Below are positions 38,441 through 49,726 of a stretch of DNA of 64,000 bases, in pieces (positions within the stretch are counted from its first letter, which is position 1; each line of letters opens with the position of its first letter). The DNA lies in assembly GCA_030374805.1 (NCBI GenBank), contig JARGSG010000038.1:248001-312000 (forward strand), written 5' to 3'. Source of the DNA: Gracilaria gracilis. Lineage: Eukaryota > Rhodophyta > Florideophyceae > Gracilariales > Gracilariaceae. The position numbers and the translations under genes were made by a program. Below the pieces are notes generated by a model. That model saw only the letters and a program-made list of their open reading frames with translations. It ran no database searches and had not been told where the DNA came from.

Positions 38441-39218
38441 CAACTATCTTATCTGACCCAATCTCTGACAAACAACCTCTTCAAAAGGCCTTCATTGGCT
38501 TCTCACGCAGTGCACCTCAGGGGAAGCACTGCGAGTTCATCGACCGCCGTAGCACAGTCGCACTCCGGGACCAGTCGCCGGGTGCTCGAGATACACTGTC
38601 GTTTACTTTCTGCACCACACAGTAGCGGATCATCGCTTTCTTTGAAGTTATTTGTGAACCCTGTGGGCTCTGTGAGCAGGACTGCGGTACCGTTGGTACC
38701 GAGCTGTCCGACAAACAGGTTGGAGAAAAAACGGCGAATGCCAAGCTTGCGCATGGTGCGGAACGACTTGATAGTGAAGTCAGGACGTGTGGTAAAACGT
38801 AGATAGTTAAGTCAGGACGTGTGGTAAACGTAAACAGAATGAAGTGTGAAAAGAGCGAAATTACTTGAAATCACTGTAGCGGCTGTGGAGATGGGATCCA
38901 CCATGTGAAGCGTGAGATTATATGAGGCAGATCCTCGTGAGATATTGATGCGCGCATCTATACTGTGTTACTTATTGAAGTATCCTAACTGTAACACGTA
39001 GACGCCTAGCACGTTTCGGCAGATGATAGCTTTGCTACTTTTCTTTCAATTTTTACTTTTGCCGCACTAGCGTCGGCCAGAACTTCCAACTGCGTTGGAG
39101 GGTTGGGCTGCAGAAGTTGTCAGGTATTCTTGACAACGTAGAAAGAGTATTTCAATATTATTGGAGAGTATCCAAATTGTCCCTGCTGTGAGTTACAGCA
39201 ATGTACCAACCCAAATCA
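38441..39218. other. Intergenic stretch with a short direct repeat
   Basis: No gene is recognised. A block with GTCAGGACGTGTGGTAAA is present twice in tandem near 38780-38829. The outer end of the DIRS-like element probably lies near 39000-39200, but no boundary was found. Confidence 0.4.
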
Positions 39219-40100
39219 TCAAGCATTTCTTGATATGTGTTCTGCGGTGTACGTATGTAAACAAAGCGCTTCAAACCAGGACGAGACACTTCCTAACTGC
39301 GCACGAGTTTCAGTAGAGAGCTGCATTCTCATTAACCAAGCTCTCCCATTTGTTAAATAATGGTGAAGTGAAGCCAAAGATTTCCATCTTCCTGTAATAG
39401 CAATTGTCTCAGCAGACACACCATTTATATAATCATGAAGAGCTCCTCCTATTCTAGCGGAGTGCATTGTTATGCGAACATTATCCATGCCAAGAAAAGT
39501 GCAGGCCTTCTTAATCTTCTGTTGATAGGTTCCATAGGTCATTGTAAAGACTTTCTGAGTAGCAGATTTTTGTACCCCCCTCCGCAAGAATTCCAGACAA
39601 GTTATTGCTTCTCTGCAGTTCAAGACGACAAATTGAAACGGGCCTGCTTTTGTATCCCTGATACAAATTCCCGCTATTCCACGACGAAACGAAGATGTCC
39701 TTGGGTCTCCGGGGAAAGCAATAAGATCCCATATTAAAGCCAATACCTCTGAGGCCCTCAGATACCCACTCCATGAAACCACCAGAGCGACTGCGGCAGG
39801 GAAATCTCTTTGTTGAGTGAGAAGTCCCGCGATTGCAAATGTCAATTGTTTTGTCATTGGGGTCGAAGACTGTGACGGGACGGACTTGTTCCAGCCTCGA
39901 AGTGCCCGCTGAGAGAGACCTAGTGATCCCCGAACTTTTGGTAGCAAAATGTGAATCATGCATATTAAATTACTCATCTTTTGTTTCGCACCTTTAGGTT
40001 CTGGTAAAAGAAAACGCTCCTCGATGTATTCAAGTAGTCTCTCATCGACGCACTCGAGAGCGGGTGGCGCATGGGCAACATACTGCTGAAAGTTATCCAA
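39219..40100 (-). other. DIRS-like element: tyrosine recombinase region
   Basis: It reads GYLRASEVLAL with the catalytic Arg, then ITMHSARIGGALHDYINGVSAETIAITGRWKSLASLHHYL with HxxR, the Trp position and the nucleophile Tyr. This is the phage-integrase fold used by DIRS elements in place of a DDE integrase. Confidence 0.8.
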
Positions 40101-40129
40101 TGCACTGCAGTAAGAGGAAGTCTACCAGT

Positions 40130-40850
40130 GGGGTATTTTTTACACCGCAAAAGGCCGAAATACACCGCCAATTTGTAAAAACTGGGATGGCAACCCTACT
40201 GGTTTCGGTTATTCACCGGATTCCAAACGTACAAATATGACCCTCCTACTCCAAGCTCCCGACCGGCGCCGATTCTCGAACTGGCTCGGGCATTTACGGT
40301 CACGTGCTTTGTACTCATCTTCCCTCCATAGTACACATTTGTTTCTTGTTCTCATGGATGCCTCGAGAGTTGCAAAGCGACGGAGACAGCTAAACCTGCT
40401 CCTAGCAAAGGTTGTACAAACACGGACTGTCTTTTTTGCTGCTGCAGCTACTACTTCAAACCACTACACATCGCAGAAGAAATTTCCAAGCATTACATGG
40501 CAAGGACGTCAACGTGGAGCGAGAAACATTAGACGCGGAAGCAAAAGTCTGAACGACGTTTCTACGACTCCGACCCATGAAGACGGTGCTCGACTGACAC
40601 GCTGGTGAGCGCATGGGCTTTGGCGCGATAGACGTGGGATGGGGCGCGGGTTTGGCACCAATCATGGCCAAATTTTACACGGACGCATTTCATTGGGCAC
40701 TTCATTGTTGAATTGCAGTGAAAAATGGGCGTTGGCGGTGTATTTCCTGGTGTATAATGGGTCACAGATACACATGGAAATACACCGTCAACTCCATTTT
40801 ACACCGCCAAAAAACTTTTTACAACGCCTGTAGGGTTGCCACAGCGGGCT
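40130..40850. repeat. Unassigned insert with TACACCGCC motifs inside the DIRS-like element
   Basis: The edges near 40130-40200 and 40730-40850 both carry several TACACCGCC-type motifs. They also carry a GGCAACCCTAC block, in opposite orientation at the two edges (near 40189 and 40835). This suggests a small non-autonomous element with inverted ends. Target duplications could not be fixed. Confidence 0.35.
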
Positions 40851-41279
40851 AGAATTTGGAAATTAGGTGATTTGCACCGCTGGTAGACTTGCTCTAACGT
40901 TTTTGCGTCTCCTGTTTCAGAGTGTTTGCGACGAGGGGGTGTTTCGCAAAGAACGCCTTCGGTGGTGTCATTATTTGGAGGTTGGGTTCATCAGTTGTTA
41001 TCCGCTGTGCACTTATTGGCGGCACACCTCTCGAGATTTCTGAATTACTTCGCTGCGAAGCATTTCTACTTCTTACATGAGGCATGACACTAGGGGTGAT
41101 CGTTCGGACCTTGTGTATGGTAGGTTTACACTTTCGCAAGGAAAGCAAGGGCTCTTTCTTGTCCGAAGCCACACGACACTTTTCCGCGCAAAGCTCCAGG
41201 TAGAGCTGAGATGCTCTCGGTAATTGCTCTACCCTTCGCTTGTTTGCCATCATTCTCTGGTACAGCTGGCTCGTGGCCT

Positions 41280-43844
41280 TGAAGGCCGGTCCGCGGGGTT
41301 ACTAAGAGACGGAATGTGGAAAAATATTGGCTGAAGGTTGTGTGCGAGGGAAACGGCAGAAAATCTACGGCAGGGAAGAGCCAGATCTGGGCTCGAGGAG
41401 CGCCCCTTCTGAAAAGCCTGTATTGATATTTGCAAGTCGGAGAAAATTAGAATCTTTGTGCTTTGTATGCCCTTGGAGGCCCCCCATTCAAGTCCAAGAT
41501 ATGCTGTCGTTGCTTCGAGAACATTGATGTGCTGAGGCCGTCTCCACTTGTGTACGAACGCTGTGCGCTAGTTGCGTTCTTCTACAAATTGCTTGCGCAG
41601 GGCCGCCTGAGACTTCCGGAAGGTTTAGGGCGGATCCTGTGTTGAATTCCTGAAGTAGGACTCGAGGAAATGCTGCAGGGTATCCCGGCTCACATGGCAG
41701 AAGACTACGGCACCAGCTGATGGTGAGGCATCAAAGCACAGTACCAGGCTGGATACTGGTAAGTCAAAATCAACCAAGGAGAGAGGAAGTAGACGTGCCA
41801 CAGTGTGCATTTCTTCGATGGCGTTGCGACCAAGAGCTCTGGAAGTTTTTCCCAGTTTCAAGCTCTCTATGAAGCGGTACGTATTTAGAAGCACTGACAA
41901 AAGCGGCCGCCGACCGAGGGCAGGCCAGGTGAGCTTTCCAGTCAGTGACTGTGCTTTTTGCAGCGACAGTGTGTCTGTTTCAGCGACATTCAGTACTCTA
42001 TGGGCGATGAGGGTGGTTTTGACGGGGTCCGGGTAGGCTTTCCGGTCTTTCAAGTCTATCAGCCATCCGGTGAAGGGAATCACATTGTACGAGATGGATC
42101 CGATGGGCGAAGATTTACTAATCTTAATCGGCAGGCCATGAAGTTTGAGGTTTGAGTAGAGTTGTCTTTGGAAGGTAGTAACTTGCTTCGGTGACCAATC
42201 ATTGAAAATGAAGTTGACATCGTCGATGATGTGTAGCAAAACGACATCATGCTCCTTCTGGTACAAAGCTTCGGCTGTTTTTGTCAGACACAGGATGCGG
42301 GGTGTTGGGGTTGGGAAGAAGGGGTGTTTCTGAAACAAACGGAAAGTGCGGTTTATAATAGACCTTGCAAGGGAGTGGGCAACAAACACGGCCCCTTTAT
42401 AACCCATTGGAAGTGTTTTTTGCAGCGGTCTGAGGCGGGTGCTTGGTGCGAAAGGTTTCTCACGATGGGCTTGGAGGGCGGCTTTCAATTCTGGAGAGAT
42501 TGATTCGAATGTGAGCGGTTTGAGGGGAAACATCCGTGCCATTTTTTCAGGCAGTTCAATGTTGTGAAACATGTTCTCGATGTCAAGGTAGAAAGACGAG
42601 AGATTACCCTCGCCTGGGCTCAGTCTTTGAAAGGCGTCGGGACACGGGAGTTCTGTGTACGGTGGTTCAGGCAGGACCTCATTCTGAACTTTTGGCCAGC
42701 TTATTAGCCGGTCCCGTGCAGCATCTTTGCTGACGGAGAAGGAGAACATTGTAATTCTATTCGCAAGACTCCTATATGCTAATTCTTTTTCGTCCACAAT
42801 TGACCATGTTAACATTCCTGCGATATGTGCCTTGTACAAGACTTGAACGTATTGAGAGTGAGATCCAAACAACTTTCTTGCGGTTTGATGTTTCGCATTG
42901 TTTTCCGACTCTGAAAGAAGCTGGAGGAGCTCTCTCTGTCTCCAAGAGAAGATCGCTTCGTTTTTGTTCTCGAACAGGGATTCCCATGCGATTCGTTTTC
43001 CTCGCTTGTGGGATTGAGAGGGAAGGTCGATGCGATGAGCGGTGAGGTGAGAGAACTCATCGCGTGGGCTTGTATGAGGTGCTAGAGTTGAGCGGAACTC
43101 GGTGAAGATATTGTTCCAGTCTGCTGATGGCTTAGCTCGTGGAGGACTGGTGGGCGAGTGTTTTGTGTGCTCGCTGCTTTCTAACAGAGTTGACTGTCGA
43201 CGTTGTGCTACCAGTGCCAGCCAATCCTCAGCTCTGTGAGCGATTGACTTCGCTGCTCGGCGGTAGACTGCCTGTGGAGCCTCGTCTATTTTCTTTCTTT
43301 TCTTGGAAGGCCCATGGTAAAGTCTCGTTAGACTGGAGGCGATCAGAAGGTCTACAGAAGCAGCATTTGAATTGGCAAACAGTTCCTGGGAGATTGAGCA
43401 TGTTCGTGTTCGCCGTGCTAATTCCGGTTGAAACCTTTGTTTTTGTCCTGATTGTTGGCCTGTTCTCTTCTCAACGGTGGTCTTCGAGGGTGGTTTTGTT
43501 GTGATTGAGCAGTTTTGAATGCATTTGCTGTCTTGACTTCGAGCGCGAATTGGCGGTTCAGTTTGTTGGCCAGGCTTGGAAGGAAGGACCCTGTCGATTG
43601 GTACGTTTCTAAGACCGGTAGTACGCACTTCCAGGCCTGGGCGCGGGTGGCCCTCTTTGTTCGAATGGCGTTCTCGACATGAATCAGAGCGTACAGGCGG
43701 CGTAGAGCGACTTCCAACCATGAGCAAGTTTCGAGAGCGTTCTGCATTGTGTCGTGTTGAAGCATGCCCAAATGAACTATTCCTGCCAAGGTGCTCGCCT
43801 CCGCTTCTGACGCCATCACTTCGTCGTTTGCTCCCCTGGTCCAT
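41280..43844 (-). other. DIRS-like element: reverse transcriptase and RNase H region
   Basis: It contains FYLDIENMFHNIEL (RT palm, first Asp), LPMGYKGAVFVAHSLAR and HIIDDVNFIF (second and third Asp). Then come the DIRS-typical GKLTWPALGRRPLLSVL stretch and an RNase H-like start, LVLCFDASPSAGAVVF. The NPADRPSR phrase that closes RNase H in DIRS elements lies near 41285. Confidence 0.8.
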
Positions 43845-44598
43845 GGCATGCTGGCGATAGCTGTTTCGACATTCTCCCCACGTCGAATGAAATGATGCAA
43901 TATTTCCCCCCCCCCAGTAGCTCTTCGACGCAGAGAGTGGGGAGGGAGTTCGCTTTTCCCGGATACGTTCCTAAGTTTGCTGGACGGTTGGCGGTGTCCT
44001 TGCCTTGGTCGTCTACTAAGACAATGCCACCCATTTCCAGACGAGGCTTCTTTTGAGGAGGCTGCTCAACGTTATCTAGGACAGATGGAAAGAAGTTCCC
44101 GAGAGATGGTAACGGTGCAGTGTCTGGGTGCGGTGGAACGGGATCATCAGTAGCTGGAACTGCTATCGTGCTCCAGGGAGGAGCGTTTTGAATTGCATAC
44201 ACTTTCCAGTGCATTACTGTTACGACGAGGTCGGTAGCACTTCCGTTGGGGTCAAAGTCCGGCAGAGTAGTGTCGAAGGCTTTGCTTCTCTGTAACAGGT
44301 CCACGAGCTTTTCCTTGTTGGTGGTGCTCAGCGCTTGTAATTCAGTCAAAGACATGTCAATGAGCATTTGAAGCGCCTCTTTTCCTGTTAAAGGTGGTGG
44401 GGAGCTCAACTGCTTGTGGTAAAGTGAAAGGACTGCAATGAGCTTGTCATTGCGGGATGCAGAAGGCTGTACAGAGATATTCTCGGACTGTGGTGTAGAG
44501 TCGATGACAGTCTGCAGATCGTTTTCACTTAAGGCGTAAATTGCTTCAAAGCTTTGCTCAGAAAGATTGTAGTACGTGACTGTATTGGGGATGGACAT
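43816..44598 (-). other. DIRS-like element: gag-like region
   Basis: A 260-residue frame upstream of the RT region on the same strand. It is helical and Thr/Ser/Pro-rich, with no zinc knuckle. Its role is inferred from position. Confidence 0.5.
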
Positions 44599-45715
44599 AT
44601 TGATTTGGTGCAGCTTTGGTTATGGTTCGTGGTTCTGGGGTATAATGGATCGTAAAGGGGGTGGTGCACTCAGAGTTTTCAGAGTACTTGCGTACGGGAA
44701 GGGAAAGGGAAAAGGGTGATCAAGACAAAGTATTGTCTTGGTAAATGGGATAAAGTGTAATGAAGTTTCACGTGAGGCGTAGGTTTAGCACTCTGTCTTT
44801 TCTTGGGGAAAGTATCCGTTGGTGTTTGATTGATTGCGAGTGGTAGCCGATGAGAGAAGAGTAGCTATTGCTTTGAAGGCGACGCTTCCGCTTAGGATGC
44901 AGCTAGCCTTGAAAGAGCAGAAGGCTTTGAAAGAGAAAGAGGCTTCGCCAGACTCTCTCCGCGGCGGTTGGCGTCGACGAGTGTCCAGACGGGGTGTCAG
45001 GAGACCCAACTTCGGAGACTCTCAGAAGTACGCTTTCCTGTCCAGGTCGTCGTCCGCCTACCGTATCATTCAAATAAAAAACTTTTTCTCATTCCTCGAA
45101 ATCCCATTCCTTCTCCCGCCGGCAGCTTCACTAAGCTGTATAGCATCTAAGCTGTATAGCATCTCGCCGAAAGGGGACAATCCCCATCTGTCATGTCTAC
45201 ACGTCTTCTCGACGGTGACGGTGCCTTGCGCGATTCAAGTTCTCTTCAGCTTCCTCAACTTCTCCCGACGCGTTCCCTTTCTCCAGCAGATGATATATTA
45301 TCTCATTCGTTCTTCTAACCGCCCTGGTTCTGGTTTGAAATCATTGAATTTCGTCAATTCTTTGAATGACGCAAGATCACATGTCTCGTCTATCGCCACT
45401 GGCTGCCCTTCGTGAAGGAATCACAGGATCGAACCTCTTTACAGTATCTATGTATAGCATGAAAGCGATGTGCTGCTTAACAACCTAGCCAATTTGCGCA
45501 CCGAGATCCACCAGACAATTGTCGATAAACGGAGTTTTGCTCATGTCGAGGAGCGGAGCACAACAATGGCTTATTACTATTCCCAAATTCAGTTCCCAAA
45601 CCGTCGAAACTCTTCTGCCAACAAGGTCACTCATCCACATGACCAGATATGAATATTGTTCACATGCCTGGACATTATCTTCCGGGGAATTGCGGGAAAT
45701 TCGCCAATTTTAGAT
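44599..45715. other. Stretch without recognised genes
   Basis: Between the DIRS-like gag region and the gypsy LTR. A plus-strand open frame of 193 codons at 44834-45415 has no recognisable domain. A short tandem duplication (AAGCTGTATAGCATCT twice) lies at about 45133-45164. The upstream end of the DIRS-like element may extend to about 44800. Confidence 0.35.
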
Positions 45716-46270
45716 TGTTATTGATAGAGTGATTTGTGGCACGCGTTTCCGCGCAGCGTGTGCCGTACACGTGTCGGACACGATATGTCAGTCTACAAGT
45801 TTCTCTACTTGGATATTTTCTGGATATCTAGTTTTCTACGCATTGTGCACGGTAGTGCACCGCATGGTCCTCGGCGGCTCCTCTGTCTACTTAAGCGCTA
45901 CTGCCTCCGCGGTGAGTGACAGAGACGGTGGATATGTTGCAGTAGTAAGCACCTTATTGGTTATTGTAAGTAGAAATGCGTTTAGAGTCTAGTTTTGAAG
46001 GTTCAATTACGTATAAAAGGGCCGGAGCGGTCGCATCTCGACCAACTCCGGCCAGACCACTTCCCCTTCGACAACGACCCCCCACCTTCCTTCACGAAAA
46101 CTCTGTCTTGCTTCCCCGTGTCGTTTTCTTCCCGCGCTTCAACCTTTTCTTTTCCCTTCGCGGCTTGGTCTCCCGCCCTCTTCCGACAAGAGTTTAAAGA
46201 GCACTATCCCTTGCTTGGGTCTGTCTTGTGCTTCGGCTTTAGAAGTGTCGCTCCCCGCAGGTGATCTACG
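45716..46270 (+). repeat. Putative 5' LTR of the plus-strand gypsy element
   Basis: The start is set at a TG after TTTTAGAT, and the end before a TTTGGTCCTGCGAG stretch that could be the primer site. A TATAAAAG lies at 46012-46019 followed by a CT-rich leader. The matching 3' LTR is outside the window, so these limits are uncertain. Confidence 0.35.
46012..46019 (+). promoter_or_regulatory. TATA box in the putative gypsy 5' LTR
   Basis: TATAAAAG, followed by GGGCCGGAGCGG and a pyrimidine-rich leader, sits about 550 bases before the gag ATG at 46566. It is positioned as an LTR promoter would be. Confidence 0.5.
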
Positions 46271-46565
46271 TTTGGTCCTGCGAGAGGGAGCTTCTGCTTC
46301 TGTGTTGTCGTTTCGTGTCAGTTTCTGCCAGCACTAGACCTATAGTTTTGGTCGTGCTGTAGCTTACGATTGCTACACGTTTCAGCTTCGTCGTTGCTAC
46401 TTTGCACAGTTTGTGTGTTTACTACGAACTCTTGCCTACTACCGCTACACAGCGTGTTGGGCTGGTACTCTCGAGAGCATTTTCTGTTGTGTCACCTTTG
46501 CTTTGTGTTTGTGTCCCCCCGCCTTTGGGTTTGTCATCACCCGCACCATTTCTCCTAAGAAAATA

Positions 46566-47381
46566 ATGTTCTCATGGTACTCTCGAGGAGGGAGTAACGC
46601 TATTCCTTCCTCTGGGGTTTCGTCTTCCGACGGTTCGAACGTCGATATCCGCAACTTCTTTCTCTTCTACGAGAATGTTGCCTCCCGTGGCCAGACCGAT
46701 GAAGAACGTGCAATTGAACTTCTTGGATTTCTTGAAGGAGAGGTCTTTGAGTTCTATCATGAACAGTTCTCGTCCGATGGTGTCCTCAGCAATGCCGCAT
46801 CCGACTATGCCGCCGTGAAACGCGCCTTCCTGGATAAATTTGGCATAGAAGAGGAGCCCGAGGAACATATTCGTCGTGCTGCATCTGCGCGTCTGGATTA
46901 TGGGAACCTTCTTGACTTCCTGAAGAAGATGAATGCAACTTTCGAGAAAGCCGGGTTCAATTCGAAGGCCCGGTTTTGTCTCCTCTGCCGTGCCGTCATG
47001 GAGTACGCCGACCTCGCACAATTCGTTGTGTTCCGTGGCTCTCACGACTACGAGTCATTGAAGGCACTGGTGAAGGACTTTGTGGCCGGTAGAAACGTGT
47101 TGGAGTCCCATGGGGCTTTGCATGTCCTGCCGGCGCCGAAGAAGGTTATGCAGAGGCCGAAACAAGGCCAGCCGTCGCCTCCTCTGAAGAACAAGGTCGA
47201 TTCTTTCGCGGAGCAGCTGTGCCAGCTCACTCTGATGATGAAGAAGACCCAGGCTCAACCACACAGGGCCGACGATGATCGCGAGCGCACTTGTGCCGAC
47301 TGTCGTCAACCAGGGCACTGGGCGACACGCTGCAGTATCAATCCGCACCGCAATACCCATTGTGAACGTTGTGGCAAGATG
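46566..47381 (+). other. Plus-strand gypsy: gag region, first part
   Basis: From MFSWYSRGGSN it has helical capsid-like sequence with FLEGEVFEFYHEQF and LDYGNLLDFLKKMNATF. A zinc knuckle CADCRQPGHWATRC follows, and a second begins CERCGKM. The nested minus-strand gypsy is inserted inside the second knuckle. Confidence 0.75.
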
Positions 47382-48095
47382 TGTAGAGCAAAACCCGCGA
47401 ACGGGAAGAACCCTATGGGTGTCCGAAATCCACTCCCTGAGGAGCTAGTTTGGCGATAGAGCCCTCGTGACTCCCAAGATGTGGGTGTAACTCCACGGGA
47501 GATTCAGGTAAACCTACGAGGTGTGAAACGAAGAATCCGGTAACCGAATGACCAGAAGCGACCAGCAATGGTATCGGCAGACGTGGCACGCGAGTGCCAC
47601 GCGCGGTATTCGGAGACGGATAGAAAAAGGGAACCCAACGAACGGGGCAATACTAGTGAGACGAGTGATACGAAAAGCAACAAAAGAACACCCAATACTG
47701 GGGCGGAGAGGTGTACCCGGCCGGTCAGACAATAAACATAAATATGTGGACCAAAACAAATAATAAACCAATATGGTATGCGTCGCAACGCTTCTCCTTG
47801 GTGCAGCCGGTCGGATGACGGAGCCGTACTAACGGAGACTTCTCCAAGAAGGAGGCAAAGTACTCGCGCAAGCGATCAAAGTCAGGGCCAAACACGGGTT
47901 GAGTTTAGTGACAGGGGAGCGAGCGCGAGCTCGCTCCGCCTAAGTACTGTACCACTGTGTGGCCCGAAATGAATATCTCACTCTATCCAAATTGGACGCC
48001 ACGTGTCGCACAATCGGCTTCCCGAAATCAACCTAAATTAGGTACCAAAATTCTAAAATAATCCCTACCAAAGGGCCAAAGTGCATTGCCCTACA
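47382..48095 (-). repeat. 3' LTR of the minus-strand gypsy
   Basis: 714 bases bounded by TGTAG and CTACA, near-identical to 59589-60301. The preceding AGATG is the target duplication. Confidence 0.93.
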
Positions 48096-48108
48096 CATTC
48101 CCCTCCTT
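48096..48108 (-). other. Polypurine tract of the minus-strand gypsy
   Basis: Read on the minus strand, AAGGAGGGGAATG abuts the 3' LTR, as expected for plus-strand priming. Confidence 0.75.
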
Positions 48109-48885
48109 AAGCCATCGTTTTGACGACGCACCGATCCTGAGTACGAGAGATATATAACCATGTCTGGTTGTAGCGATTCCCCATCGATCGACTTACACTT
48201 AAACGTCTCACCTGCGCTTCCATCACAATTGTCCGAGGCCAGCATCCTTATCGTTCAATCTCCTCCTCCGCGCAGCGCTATCGTCACCGACGACGCCATT
48301 ACTGCAACTTCGATGTCGGACAATTCAACTAAGCCACAGGGTATCACCACCGCATCATCCGGCACTCCGGTATCCAGCAACGCTCCCCGATCGGGGTGTC
48401 CAAATGCTCCTCCAACTTCGTCAGGAGCTTCGTATTTGACCGGGGTTCGGTCAGTGCCTCTGCCACAGCAGTCCTCGGACACCCAAGGTGGGTCATTCAA
48501 TATGGATATAGGATGGTGGAACGCTTTCGAGCCGTTCACGCAGATCCCTGCAGTACCCCGCTGGGTTTCGCGCGACGCGCTGGGCAATCGGACTCCGATA
48601 GATTCTCCTCTCCTGTTCTGCAGGCTCCAATACAGTAAACTGTCAATTGTTTTCATTCTCATCATGCGCCTTCTTTTTATTTCTTCTCATCTTAGGATTA
48701 GTCTTCTGGACCTACTTCATACTTCACCGATTATCGGTATGACGTGTTTTTATCCGGTTTCGCGGTCTCCATTATAATGGTATTCATACTTCTTACTTTT
48801 CCTTTCCTGCTTCTGTTCCTCTTCCAAGAGTCTTCTTCTTCTGTCTTCAGATTCGCCTTCTCCCTTCAAAGGGTCTTGGACATCT
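48109..48885. other. 3' non-coding part of the minus-strand gypsy with an antisense open frame
   Basis: Between the chromodomain and the 3' LTR. An open frame of 205 codons lies on the opposite strand at 48160-48777 (Ser/Pro-rich start, one hydrophobic segment near the end). Antisense frames at this place are known in some plant gypsy families, but nothing here shows that it is expressed. Confidence 0.35.
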
Positions 48886-49119
48886 CTATCCCACTTGGGA
48901 GTCATCCAGGTTGGGAGGCAACGGCGTTCGCGTCCGGCGATGATATCGAACCAGACATGATCGTGGTAGATGGTGAACTGGTTCCTCGGTATCCTCGCTA
49001 GAGGGAAAACCGTACCAACGGATGCGATAAAGCCATACACCGGCTGGAGAAATCCTGTGTGAGACCACATGGTCAATAACGAACTCCGTATCGTAAACGG
49101 TCGCGGCGTCCGATGCCAT
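48886..49119 (-). other. Minus-strand gypsy: chromodomain
   Basis: FVIDHVVSHRISPAGVWLYRIRWYGFPSSEDTEEP reads as a chromodomain (hydrophobic cage strands, then W.Y.....TEEP in place of TWEP). It lies 3' of integrase as in chromoviruses, where it guides insertion to modified chromatin. Confidence 0.75.
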
Positions 49120-49363
49120 CGTTGTGAGTCGGTTTCGCGGTTACAAATACTTGCTATCGCACAAGCGAATGAAACGCCGATCCTTGGACAGGACTGAGCG
49201 TTGGCTCAAACTTCCGAGGAGTCGGTAACCACGGTACGCGCGAACGTCACAAACGACGGCAGGGTGCACTATATCCGGATTGGCCACCGTGTGCACGGCA
49301 AAAAATTTGGAAATTGCCTCACGCCATGCGACGTGGCAAGCCAAAAAAGTCAACTAAAATGCT

Positions 49364-49555
49364 GCCACGTGGATCACCCAAATTTCCATATCCACGTTGC
49401 ACACGTTCAGTGGCGCGTGGCGCGCCCGTTGATTTTGCCACGTGGATCACCCAAATTTCCATATCCACGTTGCACACGTTCAGTGGCGCGTGGCGCGCGC
49501 GTTGATTTTGCCACGTGGATCACCCAAATATCCATATCCACGTTGCACACGTTCA
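49364..49555. repeat. 73-bp tandem repeat, left part
   Basis: Units begin at 49364, 49437 and 49510, each starting GCCACGTGGATCACCCAAAT and running through CATATCCACGTTGCACACG to GGCGCGTGGCGCGC-type sequence. The third unit is cut at TCA (49553-49555) by the Harbinger at 49556. The exact 73-base spacing and high identity show recent tandem amplification. Confidence 0.92.
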
Positions 49556-49606
49556 GGCCCGTTCCAAACCATGGATAAGAAAATATGAAAAGCAAAATAT
49601 GACATG
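49556..49606 (+). repeat. Left terminal inverted repeat of the 3.25-kb Harbinger
   Basis: It begins GGCCCGTTCCAAACC and continues with an AT-rich AAGAAAATATGA block that has a counterpart at the right end. Confidence 0.85.
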
Positions 49607-49726
49607 TTTCTTCATATGATTGTCCATATCTTGTAGCCAGTGGCATCTCCAAGACAACTTGCAGCCATACTTCGCGCAAGTCCCATACGATATGAAACGC
49701 AGTTTTTGCAAGTGTTCTTCTCATCC

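Larger units (their letters stand above)
39219..44598 (-). mobile_element. DIRS-like tyrosine-recombinase retroelement (old, broken)
   Basis: Minus-strand order is gag-like, reverse transcriptase with RNase H, then tyrosine recombinase, which is the DIRS layout. The RT has a DIRS-like active-site stretch (LLHIIDDVNFIF) and the downstream KAQSLTGKLTWPALGRRPLLS signature. The RNase H end shows NPADRPSR. The recombinase has R, HxxR and Tyr motifs. Split inverted terminal repeats, expected for the family, were not recognised, so the given limits are those of the readable coding parts. The element has several breaks and holds foreign sequence between RT and recombinase. It looks long dead. Confidence 0.8.

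Noticed and set aside
44834-45415. 193-codon plus-strand frame
   Set aside because: No recognisable domain, irregular composition, and it lies in probable DIRS-like flank.
47504-47972. Open frames inside the gypsy LTR, repeated at 59710-60178
   Set aside because: They are identical because they lie in the two LTRs. No coding signature.
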